Shown here: in pieces, positions 1 to 9,394 of the stretch
Layout of the letters: every line of letters begins with the position of its first letter
How positions within the stretch are numbered: the stretch's first letter is position 1
Assembly: GCA_000934455.1 (NCBI GenBank)
Contig: KN882947.1
Location: 151,380-185,423 of the forward strand
DNA length: 34,044 bases
Origin: Apostichopus parvimensis
Taxonomy: Eukaryota > Echinodermata > Holothuroidea > Aspidochirotida > Stichopodidae
Direction: 5' to 3'
The notes under the pieces: generated by a model
Database searches by the model: none
What the model was told of the DNA's origin: nothing
What the model saw: only the letters and a program-made list of their open reading frames with translations
Made by a program: the position numbers and the translations under genes

Positions 1-1560
1 GGTCCTACATGTACCCATAATAAAGTAACCAACACTATAGCCAACACTTTTGTGATCACAAATTGTGATCGGATTTTTGATTGGAAGGCACTTTTGAGAT
101 CTGAATATGGCGTTGAAAATGTAAGAAATATAAGGTCACCTACAAGCGGGTCAACAGATATGATAACATTGGTGACCTCAGATCACATGACCGTTTTAAG
201 TTTGAAAATGTTCCACCACCCCATTCACAACTTGTCCCAAAATATCAATCGTGTCAGACCTTGGCACTGGGAGTTAATTGCATTAAATGTCTACAAATGA
301 ACTTTGAACTTGTATAACTTCACAAAGGTCACCCGGGGTCTGCCCATTGACATTTTTGATCGATGAGACCTAAATAGAGCATCAAAACTGTAAAAATTCA
401 AATATTTTTTCTTTGACCATTTTCTCCCACAAAATACTATTTTTTTTAACATTAATTGACCTTTGGTGTCCTTGGATCACATGACCGTTAAGTTTGAAAA
501 TATTCCCCTATACCATTCGCAATTTTTCCCAAAATATCAACCGTGTCACACCTTGGCACTGGGAGTTATTGCACTAAATGTCTGATAATTAACTTTGACC
601 TCATATAACTTCACACACAAAGGTCACCTGGGGTCAACCTATTGACATTTTTGATTGGTGAGACGTGAATATAGCATCAAAACTAAAAATTCAAACATTT
701 TTTTCTTTGCCCATTTTCTCACCCAAAATACTAGTTTTTTTAACATTAATTGACCTTTGGTAACCTCAGATCACATGGCCGTTAAGTTTGAAAATATTCC
801 TCTATATTGCCCCAAAATATCAACCATGTCACACCTTGGCACTGGGAGTTATTGCACTGAATGTCTGAAAATTAACTTTGACCTCGTATAACTTTACACA
901 CAAAGGTCACCCGGGTGTCAACCTATTGACATTTTTGATTGGAAGGTACCTTTGATATCCAAATCTAGCATCAAAACCAAACATTTTCTTTTTCGCCCGT
1001 TTTCTCCCAAACTAAGCACATTTTTTCTAATGTGACCTTTGACCTTTTGACCTTGGTTTCAGATGTAGTTTGATCTCCTGATTCCAAAAATCAACACGAC
1101 AAAGTCTGTACAGCCATCCTAACTCCGACCAAAAACTTTGACCCCAAATAACTTCGCACACAAAGGTCACACAGGGGTCAACCTATTGATATTTATGATC
1201 AGAAGGTACCTTTGACATCTGAAAATAGCATCGAAACTGTAAAAATCCCCAAAACATTTACAGGTCACCAGAGGTCAAATTGAGGTCAAGGGTCACCCCG
1301 ATGCGGGTTGACAATTAGATTACATTGAAGCAACTCCCAACCCTAACGGACAATTTGTTCTCAAGTTATCGCAAAAATACTCGTTTTTCAACATTAATTG
1401 ACCTTTGGTGACCTTGGATCACATGATCGTTAAGTTTGAAAATATTCCACTAACCAATTCACAACTTGTCCCAAAATATCAACCTTGTCGCACATTGGCA
1501 CTGGGAGTTATTGCAGTTTTAGTATTTTGGGGTTTTGGACCATAACTGACCTTTGGTGAC
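1..1560. repeat. Diverged satellite of about 290 bp per unit, about five units
   Basis: The anchor GATCACATG recurs at 181, 475, 769 and 1417, and TTGGCACTGGGAGTT near 260, 552, 835 and 1495. A degraded unit fills 1050-1350. Each unit contains CAAAGGTCACCCGGGGTCAA and ATTAATTGACCTTTGG. The window starts inside the array. No coding potential is supported. Confidence 0.9.
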
Positions 1561-1676
1561 ATTTGTGGGCACCAAAAACAATAGGGATCTTCCTCTTACT
1601 ATGTGCTATCCACCCACCAAGTTTGATCATGATCAGTCATTCCCTTGTTGAGTTATCGTGCATACAAGCTAAAGCG

Positions 1677-1713
1677 TCACACACACACACACGCACACAC
1701 CCGCACACACATG
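1677..1713. repeat. (CA)n microsatellite
   Basis: An imperfect run of ACACAC with CGC/CCG interruptions, about 36 bp. Confidence 0.95.
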
Positions 1714-1884
1714 CCGAACTTGACAGTATAGGTTACTTGCACCCTAAGGTGAATAACCAAAATAATGAAAGAAATCAGAGGCCAGTGTTGTTTCTTCCAA
1801 CTCTCTTTATTCTTCATGATAATAATGTGACAATTCGCTTGTATCTTCTAGCAAAGGCCAAAAATAATGTCCCCGAATGTCCCA

Positions 1885-2160
1885 AAACAGGGGTGCAGCC
1901 AAGTATTTTTCTGCTTGGGGGAAGGGGGAATGGGAGCTTTAGCCTACTCCCAGAATAAAATGTCCAGTGGACAGTACACAAATATATATAGCAAGTATGT
2001 GTGGTACAACATGAGCAGACAAAACTTTTTAAACACTGCTTTAAAAGTTTCAACATATAACACTTTATTGCTTTCTCAAAGGAGAGGGGTCACCCATCCC
2101 CTTACACCCCAACCTTCCCCCAGTACAAAAATAGTGGTTGCATCCCTGTCCCCCAAAATA
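1885..2160. repeat. Inverted repeat with arms of about 45-50 bp
   Basis: The left arm at 1885-1931 (ACAGGGGTGCAGCCAAGTAT onward, ending CTTGGGGGAAGG) is matched imperfectly by the complement of the right arm at 2110-2158. The loop is about 180 bp. Likely two opposed copies of a short repeat or a foldback element. Open frames on both strands are artefacts. Confidence 0.7.
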
Positions 2161-2766
2161 TCCATTATGATCATTATCGTCTGCTTCAACACAACGAATT
2201 GTCTCTGAATATTTTATTTTTCTTTCGGTATGCTTTGAGCTATGCAACTTATCGAAACACCTCCCTGAGTCCAAACTATGAATGAAATCTAACATAATGA
2301 AGACTATGGTATATGCTTGTGTAAGTCAATTTCATATGGACGAACCAAACCATTTCAGACAGTTCAAGTTGGCAAGTTTCTTCTTTTTTTTTTCGTATCT
2401 TGAACCTGCACTCCTGAAACACCCAGGTTTAATATGTTACCTCTATACACTGACGACAGTTCATATTATAAACATGTTTCACATCTTGATATAACATATA
2501 CCAAACTGGCAAGTAATTTGAACAACAAACAGCCCCCCAGGAAATATGTAACTCAAAATATAATATATTTTGCAAGAGACTGCCATCAAAATTCATTTCA
2601 GAAACAGAACTGGCATTGCAGAACAATGCTAAATAAATGTGATGGGATTTTTTGACAAACATAAAAATTCAACAACATGGTGTTCACTGTTCAGCCATTT
2701 TTCAAGCATGTCAATTTCCAGGCAGTGTGTTACAGTATGTCTTTCTTTATGACACCTGTGGATTTA
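2161..2766. other. Non-coding 3' flank
   Basis: AT-rich sequence between the inverted repeat and the 184-bp tandem repeat. Only short, overlapping, unsupported open frames. I see no gene, RNA or clear repeat here. Confidence 0.6.
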
Positions 2767-3317
2767 AACACCAAACCTGTTCCATTTACCAATTAGACAG
2801 CGAAGGGCTCCATGTGTTGTCTGGAAAGCTGTGCAGTCACAAACTCTTTGACTGTTGATACCCTTTGTCACAACGTAAACTGCCAGGAACCTTCTCTGTC
2901 CTTCATTACAAAGCACTAGCTTCACATAACCCTCCTGTTAACTCGTGTAAACACCAAATCTGTTCCATATACCAATTAGACAGCGAAGGACTCCCTGTGT
3001 TGTCTGGAAAGCTGTGCAGTCACAAACTCTCAGACTGTTGATACCCTTTGTCACAACGTAAACTGCCAGGACTCTTCTCTCTGTCCTTTATTACAAGCAC
3101 TAGCTTCACATAACCCTCCTGTTAACTTGTGTAAACACCAAACCTGTTCCATTTACAAATTAGACAGCAAAGGGCTCCATGTGTTGTCTGGAAAGCCGTG
3201 CAGTCACAAACTCTTAGACTGTTGATACTCTTTGTCACAACGTAAACTGCCAGGTCTCTCATCTGTCCATCATTACAAGCACTAGCTTCACATACTGTAA
3301 CCCTCCTGTTAACTCGA
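2767..3317. repeat. Tandem repeat, three copies of about 184 bp, beyond the POLR3F stop
   Basis: Units begin near 2768, 2951 and 3135 with ACACCAAACCTGTTCCAT-like sequence. They share TGTGTTGTCTGGAAAGC, CTTTGTCACAACGTAAACTG and CACATAACCCTCCTGTTAAC. The array starts about 100 nt after the POLR3F stop, so it probably supplies most of that gene's 3' UTR. Confidence 0.93.
3087..3092 (-). terminator. Candidate POLR3F poly(A) signal AATAAA
   Basis: The first AATAAA hexamer on the minus strand after the POLR3F stop, about 320 nt downstream. It lies inside the middle copy of the 184-bp tandem repeat; the two flanking copies have a base change here that removes the hexamer. Its use is inferred. Confidence 0.4.
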
Positions 3318-3413
3318 CCAGCTCCATCTAAGGGAGACCACTCCCGAAGTCGTTTCATCATCCCTTCCGTTGCTTTCACATCTTCATCATCCTTGGTGTG
3401 GATGGTTCTTTAC

Positions 3414-3491
3414 TCAGTAGTCCATCCACTCTTTCATGTAAATGCAAGTAGAAGGAGAGACTGCGCCACCCTCGTAACAGTTATCAAAGAT
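3414..3491 (-). CDS. POLR3F: POLR3F exon 8 with stop (residues 301-325)
   Basis: Acceptor TTTGACAG at 3492. It encodes IFDNCYEGGAVSPSTC (Cys305 and Cys316) and IYMKEWMDY, then TGA at 3416-3414. The ending matches the family's IYMTEWLEF terminus, quoted from memory. Confidence 0.95.
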   Translation of the reverse strand: MFDNCYEGGAVSPSTCIYMKEWMDY

Positions 3492-6400
3492 CTGTCAAAG
3501 AATAAAGGAAACCTTAATAGACAATGAAACCTTAGCAACCGTAATCACTTGAAGCAAAAATCCATAGCAACCATATCAAAGAGGGCTATTTCCTATAGCT
3601 CAGGCCTGATGAGAGGGGGAGTCAGGGGCGTAAAACCCGGGAACCTAGAGTCAATAATAGCACCTGGGGTATGGCGACCGATGAATCAGGTCAGGGCTTC
3701 TGCCAACCAGAAAATTTCTTCATATGCTCTTGAAAGAACCATGAATTTATGATCACTTTCCAATGGGGGTTCATTTACATAATTGTCCCCAGGGCCGAAA
3801 ATGGGCCTTTTTGCCCTTGTGTCAGATTCTGACATAGAAATATCTCTACATTGTGTACCGGGTTTACATCTTTACCAAATAAACACTTCATTTTTACATT
3901 GAAATATTATCAAAAAGCCACAACTTGAGGAAAAAGATAACAAGAGAAAAAGGGTACCTCGGAGCCTTGTTATAGGAAAGTCATTTCCCAAGAAGCAGTC
4001 TAAAGACAGACTAAAATGAAAACACTGTCATGGTAACATACAGAATGATCTCAAAATGGTGTCTCCTGGTTATGTATGGTCTAAGATGGATGGTCATAAT
4101 AACTGCACACGCAATGCACGCAACGCACACAACGCACGCAACGCAACTCACACAGCATGCAACTCAGATGATATGCTTTGAAACAAGCACTGGGCAACTT
4201 AATACAAGGCATAGCTGCAGGGTAGGTGCATGATTTCTGCTTGCAACAGAAACGTTCCGGTTTGGATTTTACATTTACCGATAGAACCAAGTCCTACGTG
4301 AACTTACCGGACAGACTCCACACGGTACACGCATGAGACCTGCCGGCTCTGAAAGCGGTTGGATGGCTCTGAACATCTTTGTCCTTGCAGATTTGTCAGA
4401 GGATGATTGACTTACAGAGACTGTCATCTCAACCTTACCGTCATATATCAGAGTATTGAGAATGGTTTCGATATCGTCTACACCGAGATTAACCTATCGA
4501 GATCAAATCGAAGCAAAAAGAAACATTTGATTTGATATTTCATATACAAGACACTGATTGATTTTAAAAACTTTGCTACGAATACAAAGATAAGGGAGGG
4601 TGCCCGATGTCTTGATCTTGGCAGGATTTGCCTCAAAAGGCACACGGAAAAGAAAACAGACTGTTTAAAAGAAACAAATTGGACAGAACCAGGCAGTCCA
4701 GTTTTACTCCTTTCATCTGTGTATCTGTCTATTGTAATAGTTCCCTTAGTCTGTGGTCATTACAGTCTGCCTCTGAAGATCCTGAACTTCAGTCCCTCTA
4801 AACTTTCATATATAACTTATGTACAGCATTAACATAACATTACTTCCATTCGTAATTTTAATTTATCCAAAGTCTTGAATACATTATGATATGTTCACAA
4901 ACCTCATTAGATAAGAGCCCAAGTTCTTGGATATATTTCCAGACCTCCACTGGCGAGGCAAATGATCTATTCAATTTCAGCAACGGATCAATGTCTAGTT
5001 TTGCGGCAGCCTCCATCTGACGGAAATAAACAGAGCATATAAATACAACAAAGAGAACCTCTGGAAGGGCAATCATACATAAGGAATATTTGCAGTTAGA
5101 TCAACAAATAATGTGAAAGCAAGACAAGACCATTACAATAAACTACAGTTCTTTTTATACTGGATGGTATCATAATTTGAAATTCCTACCTTGATTAAGA
5201 CCCCGCTAAAATATTTGACCCAACCCAGGAATCATCACCTCCTTCCCATCAAAAATCCTTTTACAATCCAAACATCAGGTCACGACCCATAGGTCACTGA
5301 CTGTCGTACTAGACAATTTTTCATATCACCTCACTATTGTCAAGATAATGATGTGATGTAGGATAGAAGCATTGCGAAGTGAGCTTCATACTAATGGCCA
5401 AAGACTTTATTCAAACAAACAGACCTCAATGGGAAGCAAGGATTGTGATGAGGTGCTGTAATTAAATTAGATAGCACCATAGCACAGAAAGATATAAGCA
5501 GGTTACTTGCAACAAACCTTTTCTTGCAAAAATTTGAAACACGTCTGGTTCAGAACATTAACAAACTCTGCGTCGAAGTCTTGATCGCTGTACCAAGCAC
5601 CACCTGTCACAGAACGGTCTGGCTCCAAGTCAAAGAGCATGTAGACTTTCTTCTTGGAATCCTGTGTGACCAATTGATTTCACAAAGTATCGTAATCGAC
5701 CTGAGAACTGTAATCAATCTATCGTAACAACAGTGATAGAAATGTAATCGACCTCTTTCTTGTCGATTAATTGTTTGGTTTTTATAATTTATTTTAATTT
5801 TTTTTTTTAATTATATTGCATTTTATTATCAAGTGGTGAAACTGATTTGTTGCTTTAACAAACTCTGCTAGTACTGAAAGGTAAATATGTCATAGTAAAG
5901 AAACTTTTGAAATACAGAGCAAACTTTATAATAATAATAATCATAATCAGCGGTTATTTTTACCACATTTAAGCGACCACAAATGTGGGAGAAGCCAAGG
6001 GCTTATGGATTACAACTTACAAGTAGGGTGGCTCTCAATCCAACATTTTCACTCAAATTTGGAATCATTTCAAGTTAGAAAGTTATTTCATATGGGAAAA
6101 CTGTAGATTGCTCTTGGATGAAAAAACCCACCTTACTCTTGACCCAGCCGGGGATCAAACCCCGAACCTCCCGATTGCTAAACCTCATTGCCTCAGATGC
6201 CACCGCCTTCTACTCAGCCATCTACTCAGCCACAGCACCGAAATACTCACAAAAAGCAGCTTCAAAATGTAAATAACTCCAGCAAATAAAATAAAAAGCA
6301 GAAAACAAATCTTGGATCAAAACTTTATAAAACAAATATGAGTTTACCCCAACAGACTTGATAGCTTTGATTGCTTTCTTGTTTTCCATTCTCTTCAGTA

Positions 6401-8256
6401 TTTTATTGAGAGGTGGAGGAGCCAAGCCACAACCTCTTCTTATGTCTCGGATCCAGATACCTTTATTCCCGGCTTCTTTGATAATCTGATAAACGAGCCT
6501 CTCCTGGTCGTCACTTCCTTTCAAATCACTGAAGAGAGACAGAGTAGACATAACTTTTAACTTGAGAGAAAGAGATGGAAATTTCTCACGACAGTGCTTG
6601 TGTGATAAGCTATTAAACTAATAAAGAGGCTATCTCTATGGCCCAGAGATTTTGCTGTGATAAAAAAATTGTTAGGATATTTGAAAAGTATCTTCACTGA
6701 AGCTTTAACCCTCACAGTGATGCTGAGGAGTACATATAAAGTGCAGGAAAATGTTCTAACTGTGGCAACTACAGAGGATACAGGAAAACTAATCGATCGT
6801 GACTCCTGCAAACAGGCATCGTAAGAGTGGAAAGTCCTTCGGGTAGAATACAGGAAAAGAAGAGAAAGGCAAAAGATCGAGCCCTGGAGGAAGCTGTTTG
6901 GATACGGTATCAAGTGAGCAAATGATGTTCATCATACACCTTTAGGGAGCAGCGTAGGAAGCTTTTTGCCCGCTTGTAATGAACCATGTGATTCATCGAC
7001 CAAACATATTGGTTTGAAAAAGTGAAAATTTTACTCACGGTACGGTACCTCAAAGGGGTCATGTACAGTAGGCGAACATATCAGCTATCCAATAATGTGG
7101 CAAAAAGTTATATACAGGATAATTTCTTTTTACAATAGTATGTGTCAGTCACTGGAATAAGTATATCACTATGATATACCATAATTTCAAAAAAAAACTC
7201 TGGGACAATGAGTTTTTGGATGAATTTTAAAGAGGAGTTGTTTTAACAACAAACTTTATCCATTAAACTCACCTTTGAGTTTGGGTGTCCTTGAGTTTGT
7301 AGAGCAATTGACCATTGCTGCCATTCACCAGATCAATTTTACCCTTTAAAGAAATTAAGCAAAAATATATTTTGTCAACAGCAACGTTGGCATTGACAGA
7401 GAGATCGTGCAAGAAGTATACAGTATATGGTTTCCTTAAACAAAGGGATTACAGCATGCTTCAAATTGCTTTCTGAAAAACTCTTAATCACTTCGACAAC
7501 AATATCAACATTGTATTTCAGCATGATTGCAGAATAATTACAGATGGACTTTTTTTATTTCTGCTTCTTATTCTAAAGAAATAAAACACAAGTTTGCTCA
7601 CCTCAATATAAATGACTCATAGTTACTCCATGATTTGAGATATATATATACTTACACACAATATTTTACATAAAATTTTCTATAATGAAAAACCAACCTC
7701 ACCTTTGAAAGAAGGCCATTGATAGCTTCGACTTTTTCCTTCACACCTACTCCAGGCAGATTGAGCTGCAAGATGGTATCGGGAACGCCTTTGGGATCCT
7801 GGTTACATACTTTTAATATCCTTAAAAAAAAGAACGGTATTTTTGCTGATTATTCGTCAAACATCTCACAATTATTTCACTCTGTAAACATAAGCATAAT
7901 TTCTAAATGAAAGAAAAAAGTCATCTTCAAAAGTCAGTCCTCACTTGGAAATAAGAAATTTTTGTTCTTACAATGTATCATTCATACGTTTGATACTGCA
8001 ATAAACATGAGTTATCAAAACAAAGTCACATACATATGATGGTCCCTAACACATACTACCCTGGCTAGACTCACCCCTAAGGCTAAACCTAACCAGTCTA
8101 AGTTTGCCCTAACTTAGGCCTAACTCATTCTATACCTAACCCACAACACAGACGCATCCCAAAGCCGAACCTTTTTTCCAAAGAGTCCCCCGCTAGGCCA
8201 CCGTCACCACCCCCATCAGGGGTTTCTTGTTTGATCGAAATACTGGCGCCGGCCAT
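3414..8256 (-). CDS. POLR3F: RNA polymerase III subunit RPC6 (RPC34/RPC39 family), 8 coding exons, 325 aa
   Basis: Minus-strand exons in order: 8256-8171, 7820-7703, 7343-7273, 6528-6348, 5661-5518, 5016-4903, 4493-4308 and 3491-3414. They sum to 978 nt with matching phases and GT/AG borders throughout. The product is the RPC6 subunit of the Pol III RPC3-RPC6-RPC7 heterotrimer, which helps open promoters of tRNA and 5S genes in the nucleus. Visible family blocks are GSDDQERLVYQII and NKGIWIRDIR (second winged helix), DRSVTGGAWYSDQDF, FASPVEVWKYI and a C-terminal CGVCP...CIYM block. Four cysteines (296, 299, 305, 316) keep the spacing that I recall binding a 4Fe-4S cluster in the human protein. 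The length is close to human (316 aa, from memory). The start has a purine at -3, G at +4 and an in-frame TAA seven codons upstream (8277-8275). The N-terminal 25 residues are Gly-rich and not conserved. It is divergent from CFAP61. I am very sure of the identity; exon 1 rests on splice logic. Confidence 0.95.
4100..4165. repeat. Short GCACGCAACGCACACAACGC tandem repeat
   Basis: Imperfect units of about 10 bp in POLR3F intron 7. The rest of this 816-bp intron (3492-4307) holds nothing I recognise. Confidence 0.8.
4308..4493 (-). CDS. POLR3F: POLR3F exon 7 (residues 239-300)
   Basis: 62 whole codons between acceptor CGATAG and donor CCG|GTAAGT. It encodes DDIETILNTLIYDGKVEM, then AGLMRVPCGVCP with the first two cluster cysteines (296, 299). 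Confidence 0.95.
4903..5016 (-). CDS. POLR3F: POLR3F exon 6 (residues 201-238)
   Basis: 38 whole codons between acceptor TCCGTCAG and donor GAG|GTTTGT. It encodes MEAAAKLDIDPLLKLNRSFA followed by SPVEVWKYIQELGLLSNE. Confidence 0.95.
5518..5661 (-). CDS. POLR3F: POLR3F exon 5 (residues 153-200)
   Basis: 48 whole codons between acceptor CACACAG and donor AAG|GTTTGT. It encodes DSKKKVYMLFDLEPDRSVTG, GAWYSDQDFDAEFVNVLNQ and CFKFLQEK, which is diagnostic for RPC6. Confidence 0.96.
5921..6330 (-). mobile_element. tRNA-derived SINE in POLR3F intron 4
   Basis: On the minus strand a Pol III B-box-like GGTTTGATCCC (6161-6151) follows two A-box-like copies of TGGCTGAGTAGA (6232-6221 and 6220-6209). 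The body runs toward lower coordinates and ends in an (ATT)n tail at about 5947-5930, typical of a SINE. AAACTTTATAA occurs at 5921-5931 and again at 6320-6330 and may be the target-site duplication. If so, about 85 bp lie ahead of the tRNA-like head, which is unusual. The element ends 11 bp from the exon 4 donor. Confidence 0.7.
6348..6528 (-). CDS. POLR3F: POLR3F exon 4 (residues 92-152), second winged helix
   Basis: Acceptor TCTCTTCAG at 6529 and donor GGG|GTAAAC at 6347. It encodes DLKGSDDQERLVYQIIKEAG, NKGIWIRDIRRGCGL and NKILKRMENKKAIKAIKSVG. This is the most conserved part of the protein. An ATG (6551) upstream of the acceptor is intronic and is not a start. Confidence 0.96.
7273..7343 (-). 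CDS. POLR3F: POLR3F exon 3 (residues 69-92)
   Basis: A short 71-nt exon encoding GKIDLVNGSNGQLLYKLKDT, the beta wing of the first winged helix. It corresponds to the family's GQLDLLRSNTGLLYRIKD stretch, quoted from memory. Donor AAG|GTGAGT-like; it ends in phase 2, matching exon 4. Confidence 0.9.
7703..7820 (-). CDS. POLR3F: POLR3F exon 2 (residues 29-68), first winged helix
   Basis: The acceptor is a long T tract ending TTAAG at 7821. An alternative acceptor, AACCAG at 7799, lies 22 nt further in, but using it would lose the conserved ILKVCNQ segment. The exon encodes DPKGVPDTILQLNLPG and VEAINGLLSK and ends at donor AAG|GTGAGG. Confidence 0.88.
8171..8256 (-). CDS. POLR3F: POLR3F exon 1 (residues 1-29)
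   Basis: Starts at ATG 8256-8254 and ends AAAAAG|GTTCGG. It encodes a Gly/Asp-rich, poorly conserved tail ending DSLEK, with Arg29 completed by the first base of exon 2. The donor is not optimal, but joining here gives EKR-ILKVCNQ, which aligns with the human ENRIIELCHQ segment as I recall it. Confidence 0.8.
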
Positions 8257-9248
8257 TGCTTTGAAGAAAATATGTTACTATAAGTTAGACTTCAGCAAGT
8301 CCGCATGAGCTCAATTCACCAGTATGTGTGTTATCATAATTCAATGTGGCTATTACGTTGAAAATTAGAAAACCATACAGCGAACCGGTCATGTGATTCA
8401 GCAATAACATCAGGTGATAGAAACTACTGATACCTGTACTATACATATATCAGGTTTACATTGTGCACAAAACCCGTTTGCCTATACTGTTAGTCCTTGA
8501 CGCAAAGCGGCTGTATACGACATCCGTCAGTTGATTGTTGCTATGAAACTGACACTTTGTTCCAGCGCAGTGCCTGGCTAACTGACCTTAAAATAACGTA
8601 AAATTATTTACTGCAGTTTTGACAAGGCCTGTTGAATAAGCGTAAGAACAATAAAATGTTATAATTGTGTGAAATAAATGTTGCATGAAACTTTGCTTTT
8701 ATATTTAGATTAAAACTCGTAAGTTTAGGTCTAATTGCTACGGAAGCCAAGCTTGGTACCACAACCTAAGTTAGGCCCAACATTAAACCTGTAGCAACTA
8801 ACATTATTGGCAGAACTAGTGCTAGGCTAGTTCAGAGAGGTGCATGGTTTTTGAATAGCATCAAAAGTTGCGAGAGTTGAACAATTTAAATTGTTGTTGA
8901 CCTTGTATCTCCCACTACTTGCCAAGTGTTGTGTTGGATAGAACGTTGTGAAAGTTCTTCAAATACCTGTCATAGTGTTATTCACCCTAGGATATTATTA
9001 TCAAAGGTTGAAATGTGAATAATGATTGTGTTGAACCCTCAGTGTGCTTAGCACTCCAGCACCATGTATCAAACTTGTGTACACAGATTGGTTAATTAAC
9101 TGGCCATCTAAGGCATTTTCATATTGTTTTTCAAGGTTAACCATAACATAAGGCCTGTAGGCCTTATCTTACCCTGACATATATTCCATAATAAGATGAT
9201 TCTATGTATTGTTGACTTGCAGGACATTGATAAAGGAGTGAGTCCAAA
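8257..9248. promoter_or_regulatory. Divergent intergenic region between POLR3F and CFAP61
   Basis: 992 bp separate the two start codons. It must hold the POLR3F 5' UTR and promoter on the minus side and at least one non-coding CFAP61 exon and promoter on the plus side. The CFAP61 exon holding the ATG begins at 9223. I see no clear TATA box. A shared bidirectional promoter is inferred from geometry. Confidence 0.7.
8537..8549 (+). promoter_or_regulatory. Weak RFX X-box-like site
   Basis: GTTGCTATGAAAC resembles the imperfect palindromic X-box (GTNRCC, short spacer, RGYAAC) bound by RFX factors upstream of ciliary genes. It has one mismatch in the left half and two in the right half. It lies about 690 bp before the CFAP61 5' UTR exon acceptor. 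Speculative. Confidence 0.25.
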
Positions 9249-9394
9249 ATGACAACTATTCTCCAGTCATCACATGGACCTCAAGAGGTTATAAATGCAA
9301 GAAGGACAGAATCGTTAGATGCACCACACATTTTGAAACTGGTAAACTCATCGACAGGAGCGCAATTTGGACTTGTGAATGTAGTGAATATCAT
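9249..9394 (+). CDS. CFAP61: CFAP61 exon 1 (residues 1-49)
   Basis: The ATG has A at -3. The exon body begins at 9223 after acceptor GACTTGCAG, so 26 nt of 5' UTR share the exon and at least one non-coding exon must lie upstream. It encodes INARRTESLDAPHILKLVN, a typical CFAP61 start. Donor ATCAT|GTAAGG. Confidence 0.92.

Noticed and set aside
52..300. 82-codon open frame at the window start
   Set aside because: It lies wholly in the 290-bp satellite, and other units do not keep the frame.
1563..2295. Several open frames on both strands
   Set aside because: They cross a CA microsatellite and an inverted repeat, with no conserved motif or splice partner.
4081..4290. Minus-strand Cys-rich open frame
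   Set aside because: The cysteines come from the GCACGCAACGCA tandem repeat in POLR3F intron 7.
6141..6232. Functional tRNA gene
   Set aside because: A- and B-box-like motifs are present, but the cloverleaf arms do not pair properly and a SINE body with ATT tail follows.
6222..6551. Stand-alone 109-codon minus-strand gene
   Set aside because: Only 6348-6528 is coding (POLR3F exon 4); the start codon is upstream of the acceptor and the tail reads into intron and SINE.
7703..7798. POLR3F exon 2 starting at the inner acceptor (AACCAG at 7799)
   Set aside because: It would leave exon 1 (phase 2) unmatched; the outer acceptor at 7821 restores phase and adds the conserved ILKVCNQ.
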